Positions 9,716 through 17,551 of a stretch of DNA of 62,392 nt are shown here, piece after piece; within the stretch, counting starts at the first letter, position 1; each line of letters starts with the position of its first letter. The stretch lies in NCBI GenBank assembly GCA_903953805.1, contig CAJBLC010000052.1:1-62392 (forward strand), given 5' to 3'. This DNA is from an uncultured Actinomycetes bacterium. GTDB lineage: Bacteria > Actinomycetota > Actinomycetes > Nanopelagicales > Nanopelagicaceae. The notes beneath the pieces were generated by a model. The model did no database searches. It had not been told where the DNA came from and saw nothing but the letters and a program-made list of their open reading frames with translations. The translations under genes and the position numbers were made by a program.

Positions 9716-9721
9716 AGATTA
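9716..9721 (-). promoter_or_regulatory. Candidate -10 element (TAATCT) before dnaE
   Basis: On the minus strand TAATCT ends eight bases before the dnaE ATG, inside the short rluD-dnaE gap, and no Shine-Dalgarno sequence is present. It fits TAnnnT and the leaderless pattern seen at other genes here. No convincing -35 is visible, and dnaE could equally be read through from rluD. Confidence 0.35.
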
Positions 9722-9731
9722 CTACTGAGGA

Positions 9732-10676
9732 TCAATCGCGCTCTTGATTTGCTTCAAGTGAGCGGAGCGAGCGTGTCAGATCGGCTGGGTATGGCGAGGT
9801 GAAGTGAAGCAATTCACCAGTAATTGGGTGTTTCAGGGAGAGCTCGCGCGCATGTAACCATGGTCGGTTCATCTCAAGTCGATCTGCGATCGTGTGATCC
9901 GCTCCGTAGGTGAGATCCCCCACCAATGGATGGTGTAGCGCCGAGAAGTGGACGCGAATTTGATGGGTGCGGCCCGTCTCTAACTCAATTTCAAGAAGTG
10001 AGACAGCCCGGAAATATTCCAAGGCCTTGTAGTGCGTAATGCTCGGCTTTCCTTCGGCAACAACAGCAAAGCGATAATCCTCTTTTGGATGGCGATCAAT
10101 CGGAGCATCGATTGTTCCCTCTGATGGATCCATATGGCCTTGCACTAATGCGTGATAGACCTTACCCACTGTGCGATCTCTAAATTGATCTTTCAAGTTT
10201 GTATAGGAAGCTTCATCTTTCGCAACAACCATAAGACCGGTTGTACCAACATCAAGGCGATGAACAATCCCCTGACGTTCTGCAGCTCCACTTGTTGAGA
10301 CGTTGTAACCAGCGGCGATGATTGCACCAATAACTGTTGGCCCACTCCAGCCAGGGCTTGGATGTGCTGCAACTCCCGCAGGCTTATCAATCACAATAAT
10401 GTGGTCATCGTTGAAGACAACGGTAAGACCATCAACGGGTGTTGGAGTAAGAGTCGGCTCACTCTTTGCTGCCGGCATAAGTATCTCTAGGAGATCTCCA
10501 TCCGAAACTTTATCGGATTTGCCTAGCGCCTTTCCTTTGCGAGTGATCTCATCCGCCTCTAAGAGAAGAACGACAACAGAACGTGAAAGTCCTAATAATC
10601 TGGCAAGTGCAGCATCGACCCGTTCTTGATCAAGACCCTCTGGAATAGAAAGGATCTTTCGCTCGCGCTCACTCAT
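9732..10676 (-). CDS. rluD: Ribosomal large-subunit pseudouridine synthase (RluD family)
   Basis: About 314 residues. An N-terminal S4 RNA-binding domain (residues about 15-75, with RVDAALARLLGLSR) is followed by the RluA/RluD catalytic domain containing HRLDVGTTGLMVVAK, whose Asp is the catalytic residue. IDKPAGVAAHP and GRTHQIRVH are also typical. I place the start at ATG 10676 (MSERERK) because AAAGGTG lies upstream and the overlap with lspA is only 8 bases; an upstream in-frame ATG lies inside lspA. It modifies uridines in 23S rRNA. The lspA-rluD-dnaE order is seen in other Actinobacteria. Confidence 0.92.
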   Translation of the reverse strand: MSERERKILSIPEGLDQERVDAALARLLGLSRSVVVLLLEADEITRKGKALGKSDKVSDGDLLEILMPAAKSEPTLTPTPVDGLTVVFNDDHIIVIDKPAGVAAHPSPGWSGPTVIGAIIAAGYNVSTSGAAERQGIVHRLDVGTTGLMVVAKDEASYTNLKDQFRDRTVGKVYHALVQGHMDPSEGTIDAPIDRHPKEDYRFAVVAEGKPSITHYKALEYFRAVSLLEIELETGRTHQIRVHFSALHHPLVGDLTYGADHTIADRLEMNRPWLHARELSLKHPITGELLHFTSPYPADLTRSLRSLEANQERD

Positions 10677-11220
10677 TGTCATCACCTTTAGTCGTGTCTC
10701 TTTCATCGAGCCCACCATGGCTGTTCTTTCTACCATGAGATTCACGCGATGGTATCTCTCTCAAGACGAGGACCGCCGCGAGAACTGCTCCGACAACAAT
10801 AGAGGAATCTGCCAGATTAAATGTTGGCCAATGAGGGAGCTCAATCCAATCGATGACCTGCCCTGCCAGCGCGCCTGGTGCTCTAAAAATTCGGTCGATC
10901 AGGTTGCCGCAAATTCCCCCAGTGACGAGTCCGGCGGAGAGAAGCCAGAGGCGATGAGTGAACTCCTTGGCGCGAATCAGAATGAGCGTCCCAGCGGTCA
11001 TCGAGAAGGCGGTCAGAAGTGTTGTCCGATTCGGGGCAAAACTAAATGCCGCCCCAGAGTTATAAAGGAGATGCAACGAGAGGAAGTTTCCTAAGAGCTT
11101 GTGCCTCTGACTTCCTAAGGTAGCGAGCGCAGCCGACTTCGATGCTAGATCGAGACCGGCGGTAAGAAAGAGTGTGAGCGCGAGGCGACGATGCGCCTGT
11201 GATCGTGGAACGAAGGTCAG
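10669..11220 (-). CDS. lspA: Lipoprotein signal peptidase, probable CTG start
   Basis: A membrane aspartyl protease that cleaves lipoprotein signal peptides. Catalytic Asp residues are in GNLIDR and FNLADS (about 109 and 138 with this start), and LYNSGAAFSF is the conserved loop. The only ATG/GTG/TTG in frame upstream is TTG 11076, which would delete the first membrane helix and the conserved Asp/Lys segment (LDLASKSAAL). The frame stays open to CTG 11220, which overlaps the traR stop as CTGA and has AGAGG seven bases before it. From there the protein is 183 residues, normal for LspA. The downstream neighbour rluD overlaps its end by 8 bases. Confidence 0.85.
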   Translation of the reverse strand: MTFVPRSQAHRRLALTLFLTAGLDLASKSAALATLGSQRHKLLGNFLSLHLLYNSGAAFSFAPNRTTLLTAFSMTAGTLILIRAKEFTHRLWLLSAGLVTGGICGNLIDRIFRAPGALAGQVIDWIELPHWPTFNLADSSIVVGAVLAAVLVLREIPSRESHGRKNSHGGLDERDTTKGDDNE

Positions 11221-12107
11221 CGACGTTCCTCTTTTTGCTTACATGACATGCAGAGGGTTGCGCGTGGGAAGACCTGAAGACGTGCCTTTCCGATCGGATT
11301 GCCACACTCTTCACAACGCCCGTAGCTCTTCGTATCAATTCGCTCAATAGCGCGCTCTGTCTGTAGGACCATGTCACGTGCGTTATAGACGAGTGACATC
11401 TCATGTTCGCGCTCAAAGGTCTTAGTTCCAGCATCGGCCTGATCATCGCCGGCACCTACGCCTGCAGAAATAATGAGATCTTCCATCTCTCCTTCGGCCT
11501 CGAGGAGCTCTGCCTTGAGACGAGTGAGATCCTTTGCGAGTTCAGCGCGCATCGACTTTAATTCAGCGGCGGTCCAGACTCCTTCGCTCTCCTCAATCAC
11601 AAATGGTGCAGGGGCGCCTTTAATTGGCTTGAGTGGAGCTACCTTCTTACCTGCCTTAATGGGACGAGGTGGAGGTGGCATCACTAAGCGACGCTCTTCA
11701 ACAACTACCTCTGGGCCGGAGTTAACATCCTTTGGAGCGACCGAGATCGTGGTCGAGTCTCCGGTTGTCGTGCTCTGTAGCTTTGCTGGAACTGTCTTGA
11801 CTGGTGCCTTCTTCGCAAGTTGCGGCTTCACAATATTGGGTGAGCGAGTTGTTGGCGCCGCCTTCTTAGCGGGTGTAACTTTCTTCGCTGGCGCTACCTT
11901 TTTAGCTGGTGCGGTCTTCTTTACTGGGGCCTTCTTCGCCGGTGCTTTCTTAGCAGGTGCCGCCTTCTTAACGGGAGCAACTTTCTTCGCAGGTGCCGCC
12001 TTCTTAACGGGAGCAACTTTCTTCGCAGGTGCTTTTGCGGGTGCGGCCTTCTTCGCCGGTGCAGCTTTCTTCACGGTATCCAAGACTCTCTTCACTGCCT
12101 TCTTCAT
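11217..12107 (-). CDS. DksA/TraR-type zinc-finger protein with histone-like Lys/Ala/Pro tail
   Basis: This protein has 296 residues. Residues 1-90 are a repetitive basic tail built from KKAAPAK, KKVAPVK and APAKKAP units, like the tails of bacterial histone H1-like proteins. A Pro-rich linker follows, then a charged coiled-coil stretch (about 175-260), then a Cys4 finger of the DksA/TraR family (CEEC at 265-268, CMSC at 286-289). DksA relatives bind RNA polymerase. The tail could bind DNA or be a target for modification, but its role here is unknown. GAGG lies eight bases before the ATG. It heads a traR-lspA-rluD unit and is divergent from ileS. Confidence 0.8.
   Translation of the reverse strand: MKKAVKRVLDTVKKAAPAKKAAPAKAPAKKVAPVKKAAPAKKVAPVKKAAPAKKAPAKKAPVKKTAPAKKVAPAKKVTPAKKAAPTTRSPNIVKPQLAKKAPVKTVPAKLQSTTTGDSTTISVAPKDVNSGPEVVVEERRLVMPPPPRPIKAGKKVAPLKPIKGAPAPFVIEESEGVWTAAELKSMRAELAKDLTRLKAELLEAEGEMEDLIISAGVGAGDDQADAGTKTFEREHEMSLVYNARDMVLQTERAIERIDTKSYGRCEECGNPIGKARLQVFPRATLCMSCKQKEERR
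11850..12090 (-). repeat. Degenerate repeats encoding the (A/V)PAKK tail
   Basis: On the plus strand, units such as ttcttcgcaggtgccgcc and ttcttaacgggagcaact recur, some identically in tandem around 11970-12020. They encode the Lys/Ala/Pro repeats of the TraR-like protein. Tandem unit copies of this kind are prone to length change by slippage. Confidence 0.7.
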
Positions 12108-12134
12108 ACTATCTACCTCTTTTATGTTCCCAAG

Positions 12135-12155
12135 TAGTACGAGTTCTTAGTACGA
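12135..12155. repeat. Direct repeat TAGTACGA x2 between traR and ileS
   Basis: TAGTACGA occurs at 12135-12142 and again at 12148-12155, a 13-base period, in the gap between the divergent traR-like gene and ileS. It lies 28 bases from the traR start and may be a regulator site. No matching regulator can be named. Confidence 0.45.
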
Positions 12156-12206
12156 CAGGGGGCTCAGGCTAGGTCTTCCGAGGGGTAAACACCAACTTCG
12201 CCGCGC

Positions 12207-12212
12207 TAGACT
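12207..12212 (+). promoter_or_regulatory. Putative ileS -10 element and short leader hairpin
   Basis: TAGACT, the hexamer found before hisD and crtB, lies 54 bases before the ileS TTG. A transcript starting near 12219 would carry a short leader with a hairpin at about 12223-12242 (CGAGACCT pairing with AGGTTCTCG) followed by GGGG near the start. I see no T-box core sequence. Confidence 0.4.
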
Positions 12213-12266
12213 TACGACCTTTACGAGACCTTCCAGGTTCTCGGGGCGCGAAAAGGGGCAGCAGAG

Positions 12267-15200
12267 TTGAGCACAGGTAGTTTCAAGGCGCTCGCACCGG
12301 CCATCGATCTGCCAGCTACCGAGCACGAGATCCTTCGATTCTGGGAAGAGAACTCAATCTTTGCGAAGACTATCGCTGCGCGCGAGGGCGCACCGCGTTG
12401 GACCTTTTACGAGGGTCCACCGACTGCCAACGGAAAGCCCGGCACCCACCATATTGAGGCTCGAGTATTTAAGGATCTCTTCCCCCGTTATCAGACGATG
12501 AAGGGGAATCAAGTCATCCGTAAGGCTGGCTGGGATTGTCACGGTCTCCCAGTTGAGATCGCAGTAGAGAAAGAACTTGGTTTTTCAGGCAAGGGCGATA
12601 TTGAAAAATTTGGTATCGCTGCATTTAATGAGAAGTGCCGCGAATCGGTCCAACGCCACGTCGGCGAATTCAGTGACATGACGCGTCGCATGGGCTTCTG
12701 GGTCGATTTCGATGAGGCCTACTGGACCATGTCCCCCGAATATGTTGAGAGCGTCTGGTGGTCACTTCAGCAGATCTTTAAGAAGGGGCTCTTAGTTCAG
12801 GATCATCGAGTTGCTCCCTATTGCCCACGCTGTGGAACAGGGCTATCTGATCATGAACTTGCCCAAGGCTATGAGACTGTTCAAGATCCATCGGTCTATG
12901 TTCGTTTCAAAGCAACCTCGGGTATCGCTGCCGAACATGGTGCTTCGTTCTTAGTCTGGACGACTACGCCGTGGACACTCGTCTCTAATACCGCGATCGC
13001 CGTAAATCCTTCGGTCAATTATCAAATTATTGAAATCACCTCAGATGAAGATCCCGAAAAGAATGAGCGCCTCGTTGTTGCAGAGAATCTTGTTGCTGCG
13101 ATCGCTAAGCCTGAAAATACGACCGTCCTAGCAAATATTCTCGGAGCTGATTTAGAGCGTTCTACGTATGAACGCCCCTTCGATCTCATTGAAATCCCTG
13201 ATGCCCACTTCATCATCCTCGCTGATTACGTCACGATCGAAGATGGAACTGGGTTAGTCCACCAAGCCCCTGCTTTTGGTGCTGATGACCTTCTCACCTG
13301 CCGTAAGTACAACCTTCCGGTCGTCAATCCAGTTGCTCCAGATGGAACTTTTCTACCTGAGATCGCTCTCGTTGGTGGCGCCTTCTTTAAAGATGCCGAC
13401 AAGGTTCTGATCAAGGATTTGAAGTCACGTGGCTTAATGTTTAAGCACACGCAATATGAACACTCCTATCCGCATTGCTGGCGGTGCCACACAGTTCTTA
13501 TCTACTACGCGCAACCTTCGTGGTACATCCGCACGACTTCCATCAAGGATGATCTCATCCGCGAAAATGAGAAGACAGATTGGCACCCAGAGACCATCAA
13601 GACTGGCCGCTATGGTGATTGGCTAACCAACAATATTGACTGGGCGGTCTCACGTAATCGATATTGGGGAACTCCCCTTCCTATCTGGCGTTGCCCAGAG
13701 AACCATCTTTACTGCGTTGGCTCGCTCGCTGAACTCTCCCAGTTAAGCGGAAAAGAGTTGACTGCATCTGATCCACATCGACCATTTGTTGATGACATTA
13801 CCTTCCCATGCAGTGAATGCTCCGAGACGATGGTCCGCGTGAGTGAGGTTATCGACTGCTGGTACGACTCTGGTGCGATGCCATTTGCGCAATGGGGCTA
13901 CCCTCATAAACCTGGTTCGGTCGAGAAGTTTGAAGCGGCATACCCTGCAGATTTCATCGCAGAAGCGATCGACCAGACGCGCGGTTGGTTCTATACATTG
14001 ATGACAATTGGAACCCTTGTCTTCGATAAGAGTTCTTACGAAACTGTTCTCTGTCTAGGCCACATCCTTGATAAAGATGGTCGCAAGATGAGCAAGCACC
14101 TAGGAAATGTGCTCGAGCCGATTCCATTGATGGATCAACATGGTGCAGATGCGGTTCGCTGGTACATGCTCGCCGCTGGTTCACCATGGTCTGCCCGCCG
14201 CGTCGGTCACGATGCACTCTCTGATGTCGTGCGCAAGACCTTACTTACATATTGGAACACCGTCTCTTTCTTCACCTTGTATGCAAAAGCTGCAAGCTTT
14301 ACGGTTGATCAATCTGCCCCAGTCGCAACCGCGACCATGGATCGCTGGATCAACTCTGAGCTCAACCTCCTCATTGAAAAGGTTGATCAGGCTTATGCAG
14401 ATTTCGATTCACAGCTTGCCGGAAAACTGCTCGCCGCATTTATTGATGACCTCTCAAATTGGTATGTCCGCCGCTCTCGCAGAAGGTTCTGGGATGGCGA
14501 GACCGCCGCTCTCGCAACTCTTTATAACGCGCTGAAAGTTCTTACACAATTGCTCTCTCCGATGATTCCATTTATCTCAGAGCATGTTTGGCAGGAGCTC
14601 GTTCGCGTAGCAGAACCTGGAGCGCCGGAGTCGGTACACCTCACCGATTTTCCTGTCACGAAGACAGAGCTCGTCGATCTAGAACTCTCTCGCTCGGTTC
14701 AACTTTCGCGCCGACTTGTAGAACTTGGACGTGCCGCTCGTGCTGAATCAAAGATTAAGATCCGCCAACCTCTCGGTCGTGCCCTCGTTGCCGCTGCCGG
14801 CTTTAGTGCGATGGATGAAGAGATTAGAGCGCACATCTCCGAAGAGTTAAATGTTCTTCATCTTGATGACCTTGCTCATGCTGATGGTGATCTCGTCGAT
14901 GTCTCTATTAAGGCGAATTTCCGAACTATCGGAGCGAAATTTGGCGCAGATGTCCAAGCAATCGCAAAGGCTCTCCTTGCAACTGACCACACCGAAACTG
15001 TTCGCGCGATCCGTGAAGATGGCAGCCTGACCCTCTCTTATGATGGAAAGAACGTGACCTTAGATCTTGAAGATCTCGTCATTACCGAGACACCAAAGAG
15101 CGGCTGGTCGGTCGCATCTCACTCAGGAGAGAGCGTTGCGCTGGACTTGGCACTCACTCCAGAGTTAATCCAATCCGGCCTCGTGCGCGAAGTTATTCGT

Positions 15201-15410
15201 GCAATTCAAGAGGAGCGCAAAAACTCTCAGTTCGATATCTCAGATCGGATTGTTGTGAATTGGAATGGCACCTCGGAGATCGCTGATGCAATTGCGGCTC
15301 AGAGCGGACTCATCTCTGATGAGGTCTTAGCCGTTGAGATCACTCGCGATGAGGGCCTTGATATCACCGATGCCGAGATCGGTCTCGCACTCGCGCTCCG
15401 TAAGAATTAA
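12267..15410 (+). CDS. ileS: Isoleucyl-tRNA synthetase
   Basis: A 1047-residue class I aminoacyl-tRNA synthetase. The HIGH-equivalent is in GPPTANGKPGTHH (about 50-62) and the KMSKS loop is KMSKHLGN (about 610). Between them is the editing domain (TTPWTL, PAFGADD), and the C-terminal anticodon-binding part follows. The length and KMSKH form resemble the eukaryote-like IleS subtype common in Actinobacteria, which is often mupirocin-tolerant; that last point is inference. TTG start with GGGG about eight bases upstream. It ends 11 bases from the convergent yggT. Confidence 0.97.
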   Translation: MSTGSFKALAPAIDLPATEHEILRFWEENSIFAKTIAAREGAPRWTFYEGPPTANGKPGTHHIEARVFKDLFPRYQTMKGNQVIRKAGWDCHGLPVEIAVEKELGFSGKGDIEKFGIAAFNEKCRESVQRHVGEFSDMTRRMGFWVDFDEAYWTMSPEYVESVWWSLQQIFKKGLLVQDHRVAPYCPRCGTGLSDHELAQGYETVQDPSVYVRFKATSGIAAEHGASFLVWTTTPWTLVSNTAIAVNPSVNYQIIEITSDEDPEKNERLVVAENLVAAIAKPENTTVLANILGADLERSTYERPFDLIEIPDAHFIILADYVTIEDGTGLVHQAPAFGADDLLTCRKYNLPVVNPVAPDGTFLPEIALVGGAFFKDADKVLIKDLKSRGLMFKHTQYEHSYPHCWRCHTVLIYYAQPSWYIRTTSIKDDLIRENEKTDWHPETIKTGRYGDWLTNNIDWAVSRNRYWGTPLPIWRCPENHLYCVGSLAELSQLSGKELTASDPHRPFVDDITFPCSECSETMVRVSEVIDCWYDSGAMPFAQWGYPHKPGSVEKFEAAYPADFIAEAIDQTRGWFYTLMTIGTLVFDKSSYETVLCLGHILDKDGRKMSKHLGNVLEPIPLMDQHGADAVRWYMLAAGSPWSARRVGHDALSDVVRKTLLTYWNTVSFFTLYAKAASFTVDQSAPVATATMDRWINSELNLLIEKVDQAYADFDSQLAGKLLAAFIDDLSNWYVRRSRRRFWDGETAALATLYNALKVLTQLLSPMIPFISEHVWQELVRVAEPGAPESVHLTDFPVTKTELVDLELSRSVQLSRRLVELGRAARAESKIKIRQPLGRALVAAAGFSAMDEEIRAHISEELNVLHLDDLAHADGDLVDVSIKANFRTIGAKFGADVQAIAKALLATDHTETVRAIREDGSLTLSYDGKNVTLDLEDLVITETPKSGWSVASHSGESVALDLALTPELIQSGLVREVIRAIQEERKNSQFDISDRIVVNWNGTSEIADAIAAQSGLISDEVLAVEITRDEGLDITDAEIGLALALRKN

Positions 15411-15421
15411 CTGTGTAGGAA

Positions 15422-15706
15422 TTAAAGGGTATTAACGAATCGCGCGAGCATCTGCACGACGATAAAGATCAAAATAAACGATAGATCGATCGCAACTGGT
15501 CCTAGGCGAAGCGGTGGAATAAAGCGTCGCACAAATCGCATGACGGGATCGGTGATCGCGTAGATCGCCTCGGCGATAGCCAAGATAACTCCGCGAGGCC
15601 GCCACTGTGGCGCAAAGATTCGAATGTAATCGAGGATCAATCGCCCAAAGAGTGAGAGAACAAAGATCTGTAGAGCAATTTTTAAAACTATAACAAGAAG
15701 TGACAT
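15422..15706 (-). CDS. YggT-family membrane protein
   Basis: A 94-residue protein with two hydrophobic segments (about 5-25 and 70-90) flanking an amphipathic stretch with the family feature ITDPVMRFVRRFIPP. I chose ATG 15706 because the longer frame starts inside sepF. YggT proteins sit next to sepF in Gram-positive division clusters and are thought to help division or membrane function, but the biochemical role is unknown. In many actinobacteria divIVA/wag31 follows this gene; here the convergent ileS follows instead. Confidence 0.85.
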   Translation of the reverse strand: MSLLVIVLKIALQIFVLSLFGRLILDYIRIFAPQWRPRGVILAIAEAIYAITDPVMRFVRRFIPPLRLGPVAIDLSFILIFIVVQMLARFVNTL

Positions 15707-15713
15707 CTGCCAA

Positions 15714-16208
15714 TCAACTCTGGTTGAAGAAGCTAGCTTCCGCTGCAGCTGCCTTATGCTCTGATGAGACTCTGACATTTGCAGGAGTCAAGAGAAATAC
15801 CTTGGAGGTAACTCGTTCAATACTTCCGTGGTGTCCAAAGACGAGTCCTGATGCGAAGTCAACGAGGCGCTTGCGCTCTGACTCTTCCATATCGCTGAGG
15901 TTCATCAAAACTGGCTGTCCCTCGCGGAAATGTTCGCCGACGGTGCGTGCCTCGTTATAGAAGCGAGGATGGATAGTGAAGATGGAATCCAAAATTGGGA
16001 GTTCAGTCTGAACAACTGGTGCTGCAACTGGTGCAACGGCACGCTCGCGTAGCGGCGCGGCTGGTGTTGTACGTACTGATGAAGTTACGGAAGGAGTGGT
16101 GACTCGAACGCTCTTCTGCGGAATCTCCATTGCGACCGTACTTTCGAAATCTGCCTCGTCATCAACGAGTCCTAGATATCCGGCCATCTTCTTGAATGCA
16201 TTTGCCAT
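15714..16208 (-). CDS. sepF: Cell division protein SepF
   Basis: 164 residues. An N-terminal amphipathic membrane-targeting helix (MANAFKKMAGYLGL) and acidic patch are followed by a disordered Thr/Pro-rich linker (about 30-65) and the SepF domain (PRFYNEARTVGEHF, GQPVLMNLSDM, DFASGLVFG). SepF anchors FtsZ to the membrane and is essential in Actinobacteria, which lack FtsA. Its ATG is six bases after TAAACT, and that hexamer contains the yggS stop, so a leaderless start is likely. Confidence 0.95.
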   Translation of the reverse strand: MANAFKKMAGYLGLVDDEADFESTVAMEIPQKSVRVTTPSVTSSVRTTPAAPLRERAVAPVAAPVVQTELPILDSIFTIHPRFYNEARTVGEHFREGQPVLMNLSDMEESERKRLVDFASGLVFGHHGSIERVTSKVFLLTPANVRVSSEHKAAAAEASFFNQS

Positions 16209-16214
16209 AGTCCA

Positions 16215-16220
16215 AGTTTA
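16215..16220 (-). promoter_or_regulatory. Putative -10 element of a leaderless sepF promoter
   Basis: TAAACT on the minus strand lies six bases before the sepF ATG. Its first three bases are the yggS stop codon. There is no Shine-Dalgarno sequence. The identical hexamer and spacing occur before pknB and the hydrolase at 43445. Confidence 0.5.
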
Positions 16221-16910
16221 GGTGAGCGTCGGCCTCGAACCGAGGATTGAACTACCTACCCGGATATGTGTCGCTCCTGCGAGGATTGCAGCTTCGAAGT
16301 CATTACTCATGCCGATGGAAAGTTTGGCCAGGTCATATTTTTGCTGTAACCCAGCGACGATCTCAAAGCCCTTCTCGATCTCCAGGTCAATCGGGAGGAC
16401 GGCCATGAGGCCAGATACTTTCACCGCCGAGAACTTTCGGACCGAACCAAGAAAATTTTCCAGATCAGATGGGGCCACTCCCCCTCGATCGTTTCGCTCC
16501 GGTTCAAGATTCACCTGAATGAAGAAGTCTCGCTCAACCTCGGTTGCTCGTTCTGGTGACTCAAGGATCTCATTGAACTTCGCGGCATGGTCCAACGAGT
16601 CGAGTGAGTGGATAGTTTTTGCCCAGGTAGCGATCGATTTAATCTTTCGACTCTGTACCTGCCCTTGAAAATGCCAATGAGCATCGCTCGGAAGAAGCGC
16701 CGACTTATCGGCTCCTTCATTATCTCGGTTTTCCCCGAAATCCCGGAGACCAAGGTTGTACAGAGTCTGAACATCCGAAGCTGGGAAGAACTTCGTGACG
16801 GCGATCAATGTGATCTCAGAGCGGGAGCGGCCGACTGAGCTTGCCGCATTCACTATCCGCTCTTCAACCGTTTGCAGGTTCTTTGATAGCTCAATCTCTC
16901 TCGCACTCAC
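16218..16910 (-). CDS. PLP homeostasis protein (YggS/PROSC family)
   Basis: A 230-residue alanine-racemase-like single-domain PLP binder. The PLP lysine is in LIAVTKFFP, with FGENRDNEG, WHFQGQVQSRK, the GLMAVLP segment and the C-terminal SIGMSNDFEAAI/GATHIRVGSSILG phosphate-binding region. These proteins buffer intracellular PLP. The GTG start overlaps the pgeF stop as GTGA. It sits in its usual place between pgeF and sepF. Confidence 0.95.
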   Translation of the reverse strand: MSAREIELSKNLQTVEERIVNAASSVGRSRSEITLIAVTKFFPASDVQTLYNLGLRDFGENRDNEGADKSALLPSDAHWHFQGQVQSRKIKSIATWAKTIHSLDSLDHAAKFNEILESPERATEVERDFFIQVNLEPERNDRGGVAPSDLENFLGSVRKFSAVKVSGLMAVLPIDLEIEKGFEIVAGLQQKYDLAKLSIGMSNDFEAAILAGATHIRVGSSILGSRPTLT

Positions 16911-17542
16911 AATGAAATAACCCCTGCCTGACGGCCGATCGTTTTATCTCGTCGATAAGAGAAAAATTGAGAATTTTCGAGGGTGCAGAGCCCGAGTGCA
17001 TGGGTATCCACCCCGCGCTCTCGCAAAAGCGCAATCGTTCCGCGGGGCAGATCCAAACTATGTTGTTGGACAGTTGTAGCAGAAGCGGGGAAGAAGGTAG
17101 TTACCTCTTCATACATCTCTTGCGAAACCTCATAACAATTCCCACAGATAGCGGGGCCGATCCAGGCAATAATCCCTGTCGCACCGAGGCCTTCCATAAT
17201 GTCGATCGTCTTATCGACGATGCCATTCGTCATCCCAATTCGTCCAACATGAACCGCAGCCACACATGTTGTCGAACTCAAAAGTAAGGGAATGCAATCG
17301 GCAACCAGAACAGCAAGTCCAAGACCCGGCCGTTGAGTAATGAGTGCATCGGATGGGAGATCAACGGAGGAGAACTCATCTACGACTCGAACCTGGTCAC
17401 TATGGCTCTGACTCATGAACTGCAGATTATCGAGGTTCAACTCTTCTGTTAAAGCAAACCGATTTCGGGCTACTGATTCTGCATTATCGCCGGTATGAAG
17501 CGCGAGGTTTGACGGTGCCGAAGTGAAATGGATCTTTGGCAT
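16907..17542 (-). CDS. pgeF: Multicopper-oxidase-fold protein PgeF/YfiH (peptidoglycan editing factor)
   Basis: 211 residues. The metal triad is visible as His in MSQSHSDQV, Cys in VLVADCIPLL and His in HVGRIGM, with IGPAICGNCYEV downstream. The usual HAGWRG box is divergent here: HVGRIG, so the Trp and following Arg are not retained in order. In E. coli YfiH removes wrongly incorporated L-Ser from peptidoglycan precursors, and homologues show purine nucleoside/oxidase activities. It follows ftsZ by 9 bases in the cell-division operon. Confidence 0.88.
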   Translation of the reverse strand: MPKIHFTSAPSNLALHTGDNAESVARNRFALTEELNLDNLQFMSQSHSDQVRVVDEFSSVDLPSDALITQRPGLGLAVLVADCIPLLLSSTTCVAAVHVGRIGMTNGIVDKTIDIMEGLGATGIIAWIGPAICGNCYEVSQEMYEEVTTFFPASATTVQQHSLDLPRGTIALLRERGVDTHALGLCTLENSQFFSYRRDKTIGRQAGVISL

Positions 17543-17551
17543 ACCAAAGTA

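Noticed and set aside
11473..12150. Long plus-strand open frame of 225 codons opposite the traR-like gene
   Set aside because: Its Ala/Gly/Phe-rich repetitive translation is the mirror of the Lys/Ala/Pro repeats; the minus-strand frame has a recognisable zinc finger and ribosome site.
12108..12266. T-box riboswitch before ileS
   Set aside because: Some actinobacterial ileS genes have one, but I find no T-box core (AGGGTGGNACCGCG-like) or specifier stem, only a short hairpin.
15405..15430. Rho-independent terminator between convergent ileS and yggT
   Set aside because: No stem followed by a T run; the same holds for the other convergent junctions near 35025, 41176, 48365, 52440, 55510 and 62130.
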